A DNA stretch of 64,000 bases from Mycobacterium paragordonae (GTDB lineage: Bacteria > Actinomycetota > Actinomycetes > Mycobacteriales > Mycobacteriaceae), in contig NZ_CP025546.1 of assembly GCF_003614435.1 (NCBI RefSeq), positions 4,898,001 through 4,962,000 of the forward strand, read 5' to 3'. Position numbers and translations under genes: made by a program. The notes below the pieces were generated by a model, which worked only from the letters and a program-made list of their open reading frames with translations, ran no database searches and had not been told where the DNA came from. Positions within the stretch are counted from its first letter, which is position 1. Each line of letters opens with the position of its first letter. Positions 35,331 to 43,889 of this stretch are shown here, one piece after another.

Positions 35331-35349
35331 TACTGTGGTAATTACAGTA
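35331..35349. promoter_or_regulatory. TACNGT-N7-ACNGTA operator, CoA transferase promoter
   Basis: The site reads TACTGT-GGTAATT-ACAGTA, a perfect inverted repeat in both six-base arms and the best copy in the window. It lies 40 bp upstream of the CoA transferase start. Confidence 0.75.
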
Positions 35350-35388
35350 GGGGACTTGGGTGACCGCTCGACGAAAGCAGGCCGGCAG

Positions 35389-36615
35389 ATGATCAAAGTG
35401 ATGGAGGGCATTCGGGTCCTCGAGGTTGCGCAGTTCACCTTCGTCCCCGCGGCGGGAGCCATCCTCGCCGACTGGGGAGCTGACGTCATCAAGGTCGAGC
35501 ACCCCGCGCGGGGGGACACCCAGCGCGGGTTTCTCAACATGGGTGGCATTCAGATCAATCCGGATCGCCATCCCCTGATGGAGCATCCCAACCGGGGCAA
35601 ACGGAGCGTCGGTGTCGACGTGTCCACGCCCGGCGGTCAGGACGTGCTTTACGAACTGGCCAAGGTTTCCGACGTCTTCCTCACCAATTACCTGCCGGCG
35701 CAGCGGCAGAAGAACAAGTTCGACGTCGAACACATCCGTGCGGCCAATCCCGACATCGTCTATGCGCGCGGGTCGGCGTACGGCGACAAGGGCCCTGAGC
35801 GGCACACCGGCGGATACGACGGAACCGCGTTCTGGACCCGCAGCGGCGTCGGCTACGCGCTGACTCCCGCGGAACTCGGCGGCGCACTGGGACAAGGCAT
35901 TCCCGCGTTCGGCGACTCTATCGGCGGCATGTTCATCGCCGGTGGCATCTCGGCCGCTCTGCTGCACCGCGAACGCACCGGTGAAGCCGTCGAACTCGAC
36001 GTGTCGCTGCTGAGCACCGCCTGGTGGGCGGCGGGCGCGAGCGTCACCCAGGGCATGGAGACCGGCGAGGTAATGCGCACACCCATGCCAGGTTCGCTGG
36101 CGCCGTCGGTGAACCCGTTCATGGGCAACTACCTGACCTCCGACGGCGGCACCATCAATCTCTGCATCATCAGCCCGACCGGGTTGATCCGGGACACCTT
36201 CGAGCACCTGGGGATTCCGGATGCCGCCGACGATCCCCGCTTCTCCGATGTGCTACCCCTGATTCAGAACGCCGACGCGGCCGCCAAGCTCATCGCTGAT
36301 GCGTTCGCCGGCAAGTCATTTGACTACTGGCGACAGCACCTGAAGACCATGAAGGGTCAGTGGGCGCCGTTCCAGAGTCTGCTGGACCTGGCCGAGGACG
36401 AGCAGGCGGTCGCCAACGACATGATCTCCGAAGTCGAAGTGGCCAGCGGCGGAGCGCCTTTCAAGGTGGTGCGCGGGCCGGTCCAGTTCAACCACGAACC
36501 GTTGCAGACGACGCGGGCGCCCCAGGCCTCCGAGCACACCGAGATCGTTCTGATGGAAATCGGCATGGACTGGGACCGTATCGCCGAGCTGAAGGATGCG
36601 GGCGCCATCGCCTGA
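35389..36615 (+). CDS. CaiB/BaiF family CoA transferase (408 aa)
   Basis: A class III CoA transferase. The N-terminus MEGIRVLEVAQFTFVPAAG and ILADWGADVIKVEHP are typical, and the catalytic Asp is likely D176 in GDSIGG. It moves CoA between acids, activating a substrate without ATP. ATG 35389 (MIKVMEGIRV) is used; ATG 35401 is a possible alternative. It is a single gene under its own operator, divergent from the amidohydrolase operon. Confidence 0.9.
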   Translation: MIKVMEGIRVLEVAQFTFVPAAGAILADWGADVIKVEHPARGDTQRGFLNMGGIQINPDRHPLMEHPNRGKRSVGVDVSTPGGQDVLYELAKVSDVFLTNYLPAQRQKNKFDVEHIRAANPDIVYARGSAYGDKGPERHTGGYDGTAFWTRSGVGYALTPAELGGALGQGIPAFGDSIGGMFIAGGISAALLHRERTGEAVELDVSLLSTAWWAAGASVTQGMETGEVMRTPMPGSLAPSVNPFMGNYLTSDGGTINLCIISPTGLIRDTFEHLGIPDAADDPRFSDVLPLIQNADAAAKLIADAFAGKSFDYWRQHLKTMKGQWAPFQSLLDLAEDEQAVANDMISEVEVASGGAPFKVVRGPVQFNHEPLQTTRAPQASEHTEIVLMEIGMDWDRIAELKDAGAIA

Positions 36616-36632
36616 CGCCGCCTGACGCAGGG

Positions 36633-37007
36633 CTATGCGGTGGCGGCGGCCTTGCGCTCGGCGATCTTTGCGCGCACCGCATCCATGTCCAGGCCCTTGA
36701 CCTTGCCGACCAAGTCTTCCAAGACCGCGGGGGGCATCGCTCCGGCCTGGCTGTAGACGAGGATGCCGTCCCGGAACGCCATGATGGTGGGCACCGAGCG
36801 GATACCGATCGTCGCGGCGAGTTCCCGCTCGGTGTCGGTGTCAACCTTGGCGTGCACGACGTCGGAGTGCTGCTGCGCGGACCGCTCGAAAACCGGCGCG
36901 AAGCCTCGACACGGACCGCACCACGGGGCCCAGAAGTCAACCAGCACAATCGGGTTAGCCAGGATTGTTGCTTCGAAATCGTCGGCGGTGAGGGATTTGA
37001 CGGTCAT
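36633..37007 (-). CDS. Thioredoxin (124 aa)
   Basis: A single thioredoxin domain with the redox motif WCGPC (Cys30 and Cys33) and the cis-Pro region SVPTI. It is slightly longer than a classical thioredoxin, with a C-terminal helix ending AERKAAATA. The promoter region holds the palindrome ATACCC-N4-GGGTAT at 37071-37086, also found upstream of mmpS. This suggests control by a metal- or thiol-sensing repressor. It is not obviously part of the catabolic pathway. Confidence 0.92.
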   Translation of the reverse strand: MTVKSLTADDFEATILANPIVLVDFWAPWCGPCRGFAPVFERSAQQHSDVVHAKVDTDTERELAATIGIRSVPTIMAFRDGILVYSQAGAMPPAVLEDLVGKVKGLDMDAVRAKIAERKAAATA

Positions 37008-37070
37008 TGTTGCTCCTTCGGACTGTAGGTACTTATGCGGCAGTTGCCGCTCCTACTTATGTCAACCCTT

Positions 37071-37086
37071 ATACCCCTATGGGTAT
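37071..37086. promoter_or_regulatory. ATACCC-N4-GGGTAT palindrome, thioredoxin promoter
   Basis: The site reads ATACCC-CTAT-GGGTAT, a perfect six-base inverted repeat. It lies 64 bp upstream of the thioredoxin start and 14 bp beyond the mmpL stop. The form resembles operators of the CsoR/CstR repressor family (inference). Confidence 0.55.
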
Positions 37087-37100
37087 TCCCGCATTCGACG

Positions 37101-40019
37101 CTAGACGCCCACTCCCACCGGATCCCGGCGCTCGACGGGTTTCGCCACGTCGGTCTCTTCACCCAGTAGCAGGGAGCGCACCAGCCGGCGCGGTCCGAAG
37201 GGCCGCAGCATGGAGCTGGCCGGGCGGGGCCGCACCTTGAGCGGCCACCAGAACCACCTGCCGAGCAACGCGGCGATCGAGGGTGTCATCAGGGAACGCA
37301 CGATGAGCGTGTCGAACAGCAGGCCGAGCCCGATCGTGCTGCCGGCCTGGCCGATCGAGCTCAAGTCGCTGGCCGCCATGGACATCATCGTGAACGCGAA
37401 CACCAGACCCGCGGCGGTGACGACACCGCCGGTTTCCCCCATCGAGCGGATGATCCCGGTCCGCAGCCCCGCACCGATCTCCTCCTGGAATCTCGACACG
37501 AGCAGCAGGTTGTAGTCGGACCCGACGGCCAACAGGATGATCAGGCCGAACACCGGCGCGATCCAGTTGAGCTCCAGCCCGAGGATGTGCTGCCACACCA
37601 GCACCGACAGGCCGAAGGCCGCGCCCAGCGACAACAACACCGTGCCGACGATCACCAGCGAGGCGACCAGCGCCCGGGTGATGACCAGCATCACCACGAA
37701 TATCAGTGTCAGCGCTGCGATTCCGACGATCAAGAGGTCAAACTGCGAGCCCGTTTGAATATCGTTGTAGACCGCGGCGGTGCCGGCGAGATAGAACTTG
37801 GCGTTGGCCAGTGGCGTGCCCTTCACGGCTTCGTGCGCCGCATTGAGTTCCGGCTTCACTGCCGCAATACCTTTGGGCGTCGCCGGATCAGTGTCATGGG
37901 TGATGATGAACCGCGCCGCCTTGCCGTCCGGCGACAGGAACAGCTTCAGGCCCCGCTGAAAGTCCGGGTTGTCGAACGCCTCCGGTGGTAGGTAGAAGTA
38001 GTCGTCGGCTTTGGAAGAGTCGAACGCCTGACCCATGGCACTCGCGGTGTCGGTCATCCGCGACATCTGCGTGACCAGACCGGAGAAGCTGCTGTGCAGA
38101 GTCAACAACGTTCCTTGCATCGACTGTGCCACCGCGATTATCGGGGGGAATTCCGCCAGCATCCGGGGCAGCAGAGCGTCGATATTGGTCATGTCGCCGA
38201 TCAGCGTGGTCATGTCCGCACTGAACTTGTCCACCCCGTCAATCGCCTCGAAGACCGACTTCGCCGCCCAGCAGGCGGGAATGTTGAAACAGTGCTCCTC
38301 CCAGTACAAGTAGCTCCGGAATGGCCGGGCGAAGTCGTCGAAGTCAGCCAGGTGGTCACGCATCTCGTCCAGGGTGGCTTTCATCGCACCCATGTCGCCG
38401 ACCATGTGGTGAGTCGTGCCGCTCATCTGTTTCATCAGGCCCTGCATGCGTTGCATCGAGCCGATCATGACGCCGAGATCGTCACTCATGGTGAGCATGT
38501 CGGCCATGCGGTCCTTCATGAACTGCAGGTTCTGCTGGATCGGCAGCGATTGCATGCTGACCTGGAACGGGATCGAACTGTGCTCGATGGGGCCGCCCAA
38601 TGGCCTGGTGATGCTCTGCACGCGGGCGATTCCGGGCGTCCGGAAGATGTCCTTGGCGATCCGGTCCAGGATGATCATGTCGCTCGAGTTCCGCATGTCA
38701 TGGTCGCCCTCGATCATGAGGATGTCGGGATTGAGCCGGGCAGCGCTGAAATGCTTTTCCGCGGCGTTGTATCCGACGTTCGACGGCAGATTCGACGGGA
38801 TGTAGTAGCGGTCGTTGTAGCTGATCGACATGGTCGGCACGATGAGCAGCCCGACCAGTGCGATGAGCAGTGACGCAACGAAAATCGGTCCCGGCCAACG
38901 AACCGTCGCGGTCCCCATCCGCCGCCATCCGCGGGTCTTGATCATCCGCTTGGGATCGAGCAGGCCGAATCGGGTTGCCACGGCCACGATCGCCGGCGCC
39001 GCGGTCAGCGCCCCGGCGATCACGATGAGCAGGCCCAGCGCCGACGGGATGCCGAGTGCCTTGAAGTACGACAGGCGCGCGAAGTGCAGACAGAAGGACG
39101 CACCGGCGATGGTCAGCCCGGATCCGAGGATCACGTGGTAGGTACCGCGAAACATGCTGTAGTAGGCCGATTCCCGGTCCTCGCCGTTCTGACGCGCCTC
39201 TTGATAACGTCCGATCAAGAAGATCGCATAGTCCGTGCCCGCCGCGATGGCCAGCGATGAGAGCATGGCCACCACGAACGTCGAAAAGCCCAACAGGTCA
39301 TAGCGGCCGAGAAGCGCGATCACTCCCCTGGCCGTGCCCATCTCGAAGCCAACCATGACCAGGACCAGCAGCACCGTGGCGACGGAGCGGTAGACCACGA
39401 AGAGCATGATCATGATGACCACACCGGTCACGCCCATCATCTTGAACATGCTCTTGTCGGCGGCCTCGTTCATGTCCGTCGTCAGCGCGGCCGGGCCGGT
39501 CACGTAAGTCTTGAGCCCGGGCGGCGGTTTCGACTCATCGACGATCTTGCGGACCGCGTCGACGGACTGGTTTCCCAGCGTGCTGCCCTGGTTGCCGGCC
39601 ACGTTGAGCTGAACATAGGCCGCCTTGCCGTCCCCACTCTGGGAACCCGCGGCGGTGATCCGGTCGCCCCACAGATTTTGCACGTGCTGCACGTGTTTGG
39701 TGTCCGCGGCCAGCTTCTTGATCAGTCCGTCGTAGTAGGCGTGTGCCTGGTCACCGAGGTCCTTGTCGCTTTCCAGGACGATCATGACGATGCTGTCCGA
39801 GTCGGACTCGTGGAACGTCGCGCCGATGCGTTTCGCGGCGATCATCGCGGGCGCATCCTGCGGCGACATCGTCACCGCATGGGTGCGGGCGACCGATTCG
39901 ATCGGCGGGACAAGGAGATTCAGCGCAAGCGTCAACAGCAGCCACACCAGGATGATCGGAATGGCGAACGCCCTGACGAAGCGCATGAAGCGTGGACGAC
40001 TGTCCGTGTCGGTACTCAT
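37101..40019 (-). CDS. MmpL-family RND transporter (972 aa)
   Basis: A large membrane protein with the MmpL layout: an N-terminal membrane helix (FAIPIILVWLLLTLALNLLV), a long extracytoplasmic loop, a block of membrane helices (about 190-390), a second loop and a second membrane block (about 770-940). Conserved pieces include GTDYAIFLIGRYQEARQ and AVGSDYNLLLVSRFQEE, the two Asp-Tyr motifs linked to proton transport. It exports lipids or siderophores together with MmpS, whose gene overlaps it by four bases. The operon has its own palindromic promoter element. Confidence 0.93.
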   Translation of the reverse strand: MSTDTDSRPRFMRFVRAFAIPIILVWLLLTLALNLLVPPIESVARTHAVTMSPQDAPAMIAAKRIGATFHESDSDSIVMIVLESDKDLGDQAHAYYDGLIKKLAADTKHVQHVQNLWGDRITAAGSQSGDGKAAYVQLNVAGNQGSTLGNQSVDAVRKIVDESKPPPGLKTYVTGPAALTTDMNEAADKSMFKMMGVTGVVIMIMLFVVYRSVATVLLVLVMVGFEMGTARGVIALLGRYDLLGFSTFVVAMLSSLAIAAGTDYAIFLIGRYQEARQNGEDRESAYYSMFRGTYHVILGSGLTIAGASFCLHFARLSYFKALGIPSALGLLIVIAGALTAAPAIVAVATRFGLLDPKRMIKTRGWRRMGTATVRWPGPIFVASLLIALVGLLIVPTMSISYNDRYYIPSNLPSNVGYNAAEKHFSAARLNPDILMIEGDHDMRNSSDMIILDRIAKDIFRTPGIARVQSITRPLGGPIEHSSIPFQVSMQSLPIQQNLQFMKDRMADMLTMSDDLGVMIGSMQRMQGLMKQMSGTTHHMVGDMGAMKATLDEMRDHLADFDDFARPFRSYLYWEEHCFNIPACWAAKSVFEAIDGVDKFSADMTTLIGDMTNIDALLPRMLAEFPPIIAVAQSMQGTLLTLHSSFSGLVTQMSRMTDTASAMGQAFDSSKADDYFYLPPEAFDNPDFQRGLKLFLSPDGKAARFIITHDTDPATPKGIAAVKPELNAAHEAVKGTPLANAKFYLAGTAAVYNDIQTGSQFDLLIVGIAALTLIFVVMLVITRALVASLVIVGTVLLSLGAAFGLSVLVWQHILGLELNWIAPVFGLIILLAVGSDYNLLLVSRFQEEIGAGLRTGIIRSMGETGGVVTAAGLVFAFTMMSMAASDLSSIGQAGSTIGLGLLFDTLIVRSLMTPSIAALLGRWFWWPLKVRPRPASSMLRPFGPRRLVRSLLLGEETDVAKPVERRDPVGVGV

Positions 40020-40447
40020 GCGGCTTTCACCAGACAGAAGGTTTGGGCGTGATGCCCGGTGGATGACTGCTCATCCCGGACATCGCCGTTGACGGTGATT
40101 CGGCAGCCGATACGGTCGCCATCTCCCTGCGCCACGACGTTGGCGATGACGGCCGGGTTGGTCGTCGAAATCGTGTATGTCCAGGGCAGACCGTTGAACT
40201 TCGCTTCCTCGGGAACCGCATCCTTATTCAGGTAGCTCAGGCTCCCCCTGGTGTCACTCGGCCCAAAAACCTCGTAGGTCACGGTCTTTGGATTAAAGGG
40301 CACGATGGTTTCGGCGGCACTTCCGGTCGTCGAGAACAGCTTGTCCGAGCCGAAGACGCCACGCAGTCGCTGGACGGCGATGCCACCCAAGGCGACAGCG
40401 ACAACGACGACAAGCGGTATCCAGGCTCGCTTGATGAAGGTGAGCAT
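40016..40447 (-). CDS. MmpS-family accessory protein (143 aa)
   Basis: One N-terminal membrane helix (IPLVVVVAVALGGIAVQRL) followed by a secreted beta-sandwich domain with KTVTYEVFGPSDTRGSLSYL and GDVRDEQSSTGHHAQTFCLVKA. These are the marks of MmpS proteins, which work with MmpL transporters. It is the first gene of the pair. A palindrome lies 115 bases upstream. Confidence 0.9.
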   Translation of the reverse strand: MLTFIKRAWIPLVVVVAVALGGIAVQRLRGVFGSDKLFSTTGSAAETIVPFNPKTVTYEVFGPSDTRGSLSYLNKDAVPEEAKFNGLPWTYTISTTNPAVIANVVAQGDGDRIGCRITVNGDVRDEQSSTGHHAQTFCLVKAA

Positions 40448-40562
40448 GACGGTTCCCCTGGTCTTTCTGCCTTGCCTGCTGTGAGTCTCGCGCCGGTACC
40501 GAAGCGCCGGAAGGGTCGTTCGACCCTCGTTACGACGGACTTCGGTCGTACACTCGCTAAAT

Positions 40563-40578
40563 ATACCCTACCGGGTAT
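40563..40578. promoter_or_regulatory. ATACCC-N4-GGGTAT palindrome, mmpS promoter
   Basis: The site reads ATACCC-TACC-GGGTAT, identical in both arms to the thioredoxin site but with a different spacer. This suggests a shared regulator. Confidence 0.55.
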
Positions 40579-40684
40579 GGCATAAGCCAATAGGTGGCGC
40601 TGCCCGCCGCAGGCTGGCGGTGCGTCGCAGAGAGGCCGCACGCGGCAGACGGCCGCGCGGACGGCTACAAAAAGGCGGGAAGCT

Positions 40685-41515
40685 CTAAATGTCGGTGAGC
40701 GAAGGGAAATGCGGTGGCCGCTTCTGCAAGAAGCTAACGATGCCTTCCACGACATCGGGCCGCGGAAGCGCCTCCCACATCAGCGCTTCGGCGTCCGCCG
40801 TCGCGGTGACGACGTCGCGTGTGGCGTCGCCGTAAGCTTGCCGCTTGATCACCGCCATCGCTGTCGGAGAACAGTATTGGGCGATGTCCTCGGCGTATTC
40901 CAGCACCCGCGCCATCAGGTGTTCGGGCGGTACGACTTCCTTGACCAGACCCAGACGAAGCGCCTCGTCGGCCAAAAATGTGCGGCCACTCAGCAAGAGA
41001 TCGAGCGCGACACCCCAGCCCACCAGTCGCGGCAGGATCCAGGAGATGCCGAACTCGGCGATCAGGCCGCGGCGCGCGAACACCGCGCCGAATTTCGCAC
41101 CATCCGCGGCGAATCGGACATCGCACATCAGCGCCTGCGTCAGTCCGATTCCGACACAAGGTCCGTTGACGGCCGCGATGACCGGCTTGCGCAGTTCGGT
41201 CACGAAGTGCGGCGGCCGCTCGCCCACCAGGTCCGCGACGGACTTGCCGCCGGCGCTTTCCAGCGAATCGCCGACGCGGCCCGCCGATCCCGGTGCGCCC
41301 AAGTGCGCGCCGGCACAGAACGCGCGACCCCGGCCCGTCACCACGATCACCTTGACCGTTGGATCGTCTTCGGCGCGATCTACCGCCGCATAAAACGGGC
41401 CGGCCATGTCGGGACCCCACGCGTTGAGCCGGTCCGGACGATTGAGCGTGACGATCGCGACGCCAGTCGGGGTGGCCTCATAGAGCACCGCGTCTTCGGC
41501 GTCTGCTGCGCTCAT
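40685..41515 (-). CDS. Enoyl-CoA hydratase/isomerase family protein (276 aa)
   Basis: A crotonase-fold protein with VAIVTLNRPDRLNAW and GRAFCAGAHLG near the N-terminus. The usual hydratase Glu pair is not evident. The region RRGLIAEFGISWILPRLVG matches the isomerase-type (PaaG-like) pattern with Glu where Asp is common. An isomerase role is therefore plausible. ATG 41515 follows GAGGAGT; the longer frame to 41551 is less likely. The 19-bp operator is 40 bases upstream. Confidence 0.88.
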   Translation of the reverse strand: MSAADAEDAVLYEATPTGVAIVTLNRPDRLNAWGPDMAGPFYAAVDRAEDDPTVKVIVVTGRGRAFCAGAHLGAPGSAGRVGDSLESAGGKSVADLVGERPPHFVTELRKPVIAAVNGPCVGIGLTQALMCDVRFAADGAKFGAVFARRGLIAEFGISWILPRLVGWGVALDLLLSGRTFLADEALRLGLVKEVVPPEHLMARVLEYAEDIAQYCSPTAMAVIKRQAYGDATRDVVTATADAEALMWEALPRPDVVEGIVSFLQKRPPHFPSLTDI

Positions 41516-41554
41516 GAGTGACTCCTCGCGGGATACAGGCGGATTGTTCACCCA

Positions 41555-41573
41555 TACCGTATACCTTTCGATA
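41555..41573. promoter_or_regulatory. TACNGT-N7-ACNGTA operator, crotonase promoter
   Basis: The site reads TACCGT-ATACCTT-TCGATA, 40 bp upstream of the start at 41515. One base in the right arm departs from consensus. Confidence 0.6.
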
Positions 41574-41642
41574 TCTGTCGGCGTTGGGTTCCGCGAGTGG
41601 CGGCAGGAGCCCGAAGTCGCTGCGAACAGCGTGTGTGCCGGG

Positions 41643-41915
41643 CTAGCGGGACACTCGGCGGCCAGTGACGAGCTTGACGATCGCCAGCAGGATGACGGCT
41701 CCCAGCAGACAGGTGAGGAATGAGAACAGCAGACCGCCGCCGGCGACGTTCACTCCGAAGCCGCGCAGCAGAAAGCCGCCCAGCAGCCCTCCCACGACAC
41801 CGACCACGATGTTGAGGACGAGACCCATCTGCCCATCGGTTTTCATGATCTTGCTGCCGATCCAGCCGGCCAGGCCGCCGATGACGATCCACCCGATAAC
41901 GCCGAGAGTGAGCAT
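41643..41915 (-). CDS. GlsB/YeaQ/YmgE-family small membrane protein (90 aa)
   Basis: Three hydrophobic segments rich in Gly, with GGLAGWIGSKIMKTDGQMG and NIVVGVVGGLLGGFLL, match the transglycosylase-associated (GlsB/YeaQ) stress family. These small membrane proteins are linked to general stress; biochemical function is unknown. It is near a CsbD gene, another stress marker. Confidence 0.88.
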   Translation of the reverse strand: MLTLGVIGWIVIGGLAGWIGSKIMKTDGQMGLVLNIVVGVVGGLLGGFLLRGFGVNVAGGGLLFSFLTCLLGAVILLAIVKLVTGRRVSR

Positions 41916-42009
41916 TTTTCAGTCCTTTCGATCGCGACGATTGTCGTCGCCTTGATCCGCACGGGTATGCCCGCCTTTCCGGGGCGGTAATCCAGAGCGG
42001 TAGTCCGGG

Positions 42010-42034
42010 GTTTGGCAGACGACGGACGGGGTTA
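42010..42034 (+). promoter_or_regulatory. Possible SigF-type promoter
   Basis: GTTT at 42010-42013 is followed 15 bases later by GGGTTA at 42029-42034. This is close to the mycobacterial SigF pattern (GTTT, spacer 15-17, GGGTAY) but not exact. It would serve the small protein at 42069 and CsbD. Support is weak. Confidence 0.3.
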
Positions 42035-42068
42035 CCGATTAGCAGAAACTCGCCTACGGGAGGACTTC

Positions 42069-42317
42069 ATGACCACGACGAAAGCAGTCGCTCATCGCGT
42101 CGGGCAGGCGCGCGGGTTGGCGGTACGCGCCCAACTTGCGTGGATGCTCACTCAGCTCGCCTTCTGGCTGTCATTGATCGGTGGGGTCGTCGCGGTAGCG
42201 CTGTGGGCCCGCCGCCGACTCACCGCCGGCGCACAGACGGCGGCCGCCTCGACGACACCGTCGGCACCGCCGGATGACGTCGTGATGAGCGACACATCGC
42301 CAACTCGTTTGCACTGA
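42069..42317 (+). CDS. Small membrane protein, unknown function (82 aa)
   Basis: It begins MTTTKAVAHRVGQARG after a strong ribosome site (GGGAGGA). One hydrophobic segment lies at about 30-48 (LAFWLSLIGGVVAVALWA), followed by RRR (topology marker) and a Ser/Thr/Pro-rich tail. It is co-oriented with CsbD 53 bases downstream, so probably a stress-linked pair. I do not recognise the family. Confidence 0.65.
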   Translation: MTTTKAVAHRVGQARGLAVRAQLAWMLTQLAFWLSLIGGVVAVALWARRRLTAGAQTAAASTTPSAPPDDVVMSDTSPTRLH

Positions 42318-42370
42318 CCCTCCAACCGGGAAAAAGACCGGCAGCGTCAACAAACGAAAAGGAGAGCGCA

Positions 42371-42607
42371 ATGGCGAACGAGAACAGCGGTCCGGCCGAG
42401 GCCATCAAGGGTGTCGTCGAGGACGTCAAGGGCAAGGCCAAAGAGGTCGTCGGCACGGTGACCGGCCGCAACGACCTGGTCGACGAGGGCAAGGCCCAGC
42501 AGGACAAGGCCGAGGCCCAGCGTGACGCCGCCAAGTACGAGGCTCAGGCCGAGGCCGCCCGTGGCGAGGCCAAGGTCCAAGAGGCGCGCCAAGAGGCACA
42601 CCAGTAA
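42371..42607 (+). CDS. CsbD-family stress protein (78 aa)
   Basis: The motif AIKGVVEDVKGKAKEVVGTVTG is the CsbD signature. The C-terminal half is an Ala/Glu/Lys-rich helix (AEAQRDAAKYEAQAEAARGE). The family is induced by general stress in many bacteria; its molecular role is unknown. A strong hairpin terminator follows at 42629. Confidence 0.9.
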   Translation: MANENSGPAEAIKGVVEDVKGKAKEVVGTVTGRNDLVDEGKAQQDKAEAQRDAAKYEAQAEAARGEAKVQEARQEAHQ

Positions 42608-42628
42608 GTAGACGAGGCGCATGCGGGA

Positions 42629-42650
42629 GGCCCGGTCATCTGACCGGGCC
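42629..42650. terminator. Perfect 10-bp hairpin after csbD
   Basis: The arms GGCCCGGTCA and TGACCGGGCC are separated by two bases. The hairpin lies between the csbD stop and the convergent DapA-family stop and likely serves both. It has no long U-tract, as usual in mycobacteria. Confidence 0.7.
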
Positions 42651-42688
42651 TTCAGCATGAAACGAACTGTGGCGCAGGATGGTTGGAG

Positions 42689-43693
42689 CTACTCGAGCAG
42701 TCCAAGCCGACGGTACGCAGCCTCGATCCGCGATTTGGCCTCGGCCGGCAACTGCGCCTGCGGTGGCCGCGAATGCGGATACGATCCGATCGGCAGCCCC
42801 AGCAGCGACGCCGCGTATTTGAATGCACCGCCCCAGTGCGTGAAGTAGTCGGGCCGCCCGGGATAACAGGTCCACCACGAGCCGAGGTCCAGATCGAACT
42901 GGTCCAGGCCCGACTCCCGGCCATAGTCCATCGCCTCGAGCAATTTGTCTGCCATCACGAGATCCCAGTACTCGGAAAACAACCGGCGCTGCGGCGTTTC
43001 GAAGAGGTAGCCGGCGGTGCCCAATTGCGCCGGACAGACGATGCCGGCGCGCAGCCAGCCGGCCCGGTAGACCGTGCGGTCGCACTCCCAGAGCACCAGG
43101 CCGGGCGCCAGTTCGTGCAGGCGCCGACTGCTCTCCGGCCGGAAGGCGCCCTCCTTGGTGGCGCACACCGCCGGCACCTCGTTATAGATCCGCGCGCTTT
43201 CGGCCGCGGTCAGCACGTATCCCGACGACGGGGAATTGAACATGCCCAACGCGATATCCGTTCGGGCAGCGATGTAGGAGAAGAAGCGCAGCACCCCTTC
43301 GCCACCGTGCGCTTCCATCATCGGCGTCTGAATGTAAGCGATGTCGGCGCCCGCCTGCTGGGCGTGCAGCGTCAGTTCCAGACAATCCTTGGCACTCATG
43401 GCGGCGGTGCACGCCTGGATCACCACGTCGGGATTCGCCCGACGGCCCTCCTCGATCGCCACTTCCAGCAAGCGCATTCGTTCATCGATGGTCAGAGCCC
43501 AGAATTCGGCGAGCCCGCTGGTGCACCACAACATCGGGTGCCCCAGATCGCCGGCGCAGTACCGCACCAGCGTGCGGTAAGCGTCCCAGTCGATATCGTC
43601 GCCGTCGGTGCCACAGAACGGCGTATACAGGGAGTCGCCGATGCCCCGCAAAGCACCGCGTGCCCAGGCTCGCGCCTCACTCGCGGTCGCCAC
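42689..43693 (-). CDS. Dihydrodipicolinate synthase/N-acetylneuraminate lyase family protein (334 aa)
   Basis: A DapA-family TIM barrel. Near the N-terminus it reads SLYTPFCGTDGDDIDWDAY, then CTSGLAEFWALTIDERMRLLE where DapA has the GTTGE loop, and a Lys in VCATKEGAF as the likely Schiff-base residue. Members are aldolases, including hydratase-aldolases that split side chains from aromatics. GTG 43693 follows AAAGG and gives VATASEARAW. It is divergent from the TetR gene, with the 19-bp operator between them. Confidence 0.85.
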   Translation of the reverse strand: MATASEARAWARGALRGIGDSLYTPFCGTDGDDIDWDAYRTLVRYCAGDLGHPMLWCTSGLAEFWALTIDERMRLLEVAIEEGRRANPDVVIQACTAAMSAKDCLELTLHAQQAGADIAYIQTPMMEAHGGEGVLRFFSYIAARTDIALGMFNSPSSGYVLTAAESARIYNEVPAVCATKEGAFRPESSRRLHELAPGLVLWECDRTVYRAGWLRAGIVCPAQLGTAGYLFETPQRRLFSEYWDLVMADKLLEAMDYGRESGLDQFDLDLGSWWTCYPGRPDYFTHWGGAFKYAASLLGLPIGSYPHSRPPQAQLPAEAKSRIEAAYRRLGLLE

Positions 43694-43820
43694 GAAGTGA
43701 CCTTTCAGCCGGCGTGCGTGACGGCATTCGCCAGGCCGGGCTCCATGGCCTAGCCTGTGGCACATTCGATGGCTGCAGCACGTTCCTGTCCGCCCGCCCG
43801 GCGATCTATATCAAAAAGCC

Positions 43821-43839
43821 TACGATAGGTATTACAGTA
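43821..43839. promoter_or_regulatory. TACNGT-N7-ACNGTA operator, tetR / dapA-like promoter
   Basis: The site reads TACGAT-AGGTATT-ACAGTA, 51 bp upstream of the TetR start and 128 bp upstream of the divergent DapA-family start. Its place suggests autoregulation. Confidence 0.7.
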
Positions 43840-43889
43840 GCAGACAGAAAACCCGTGAGCGGGGCAGATATCAGTGGAGGTACCCGGGA

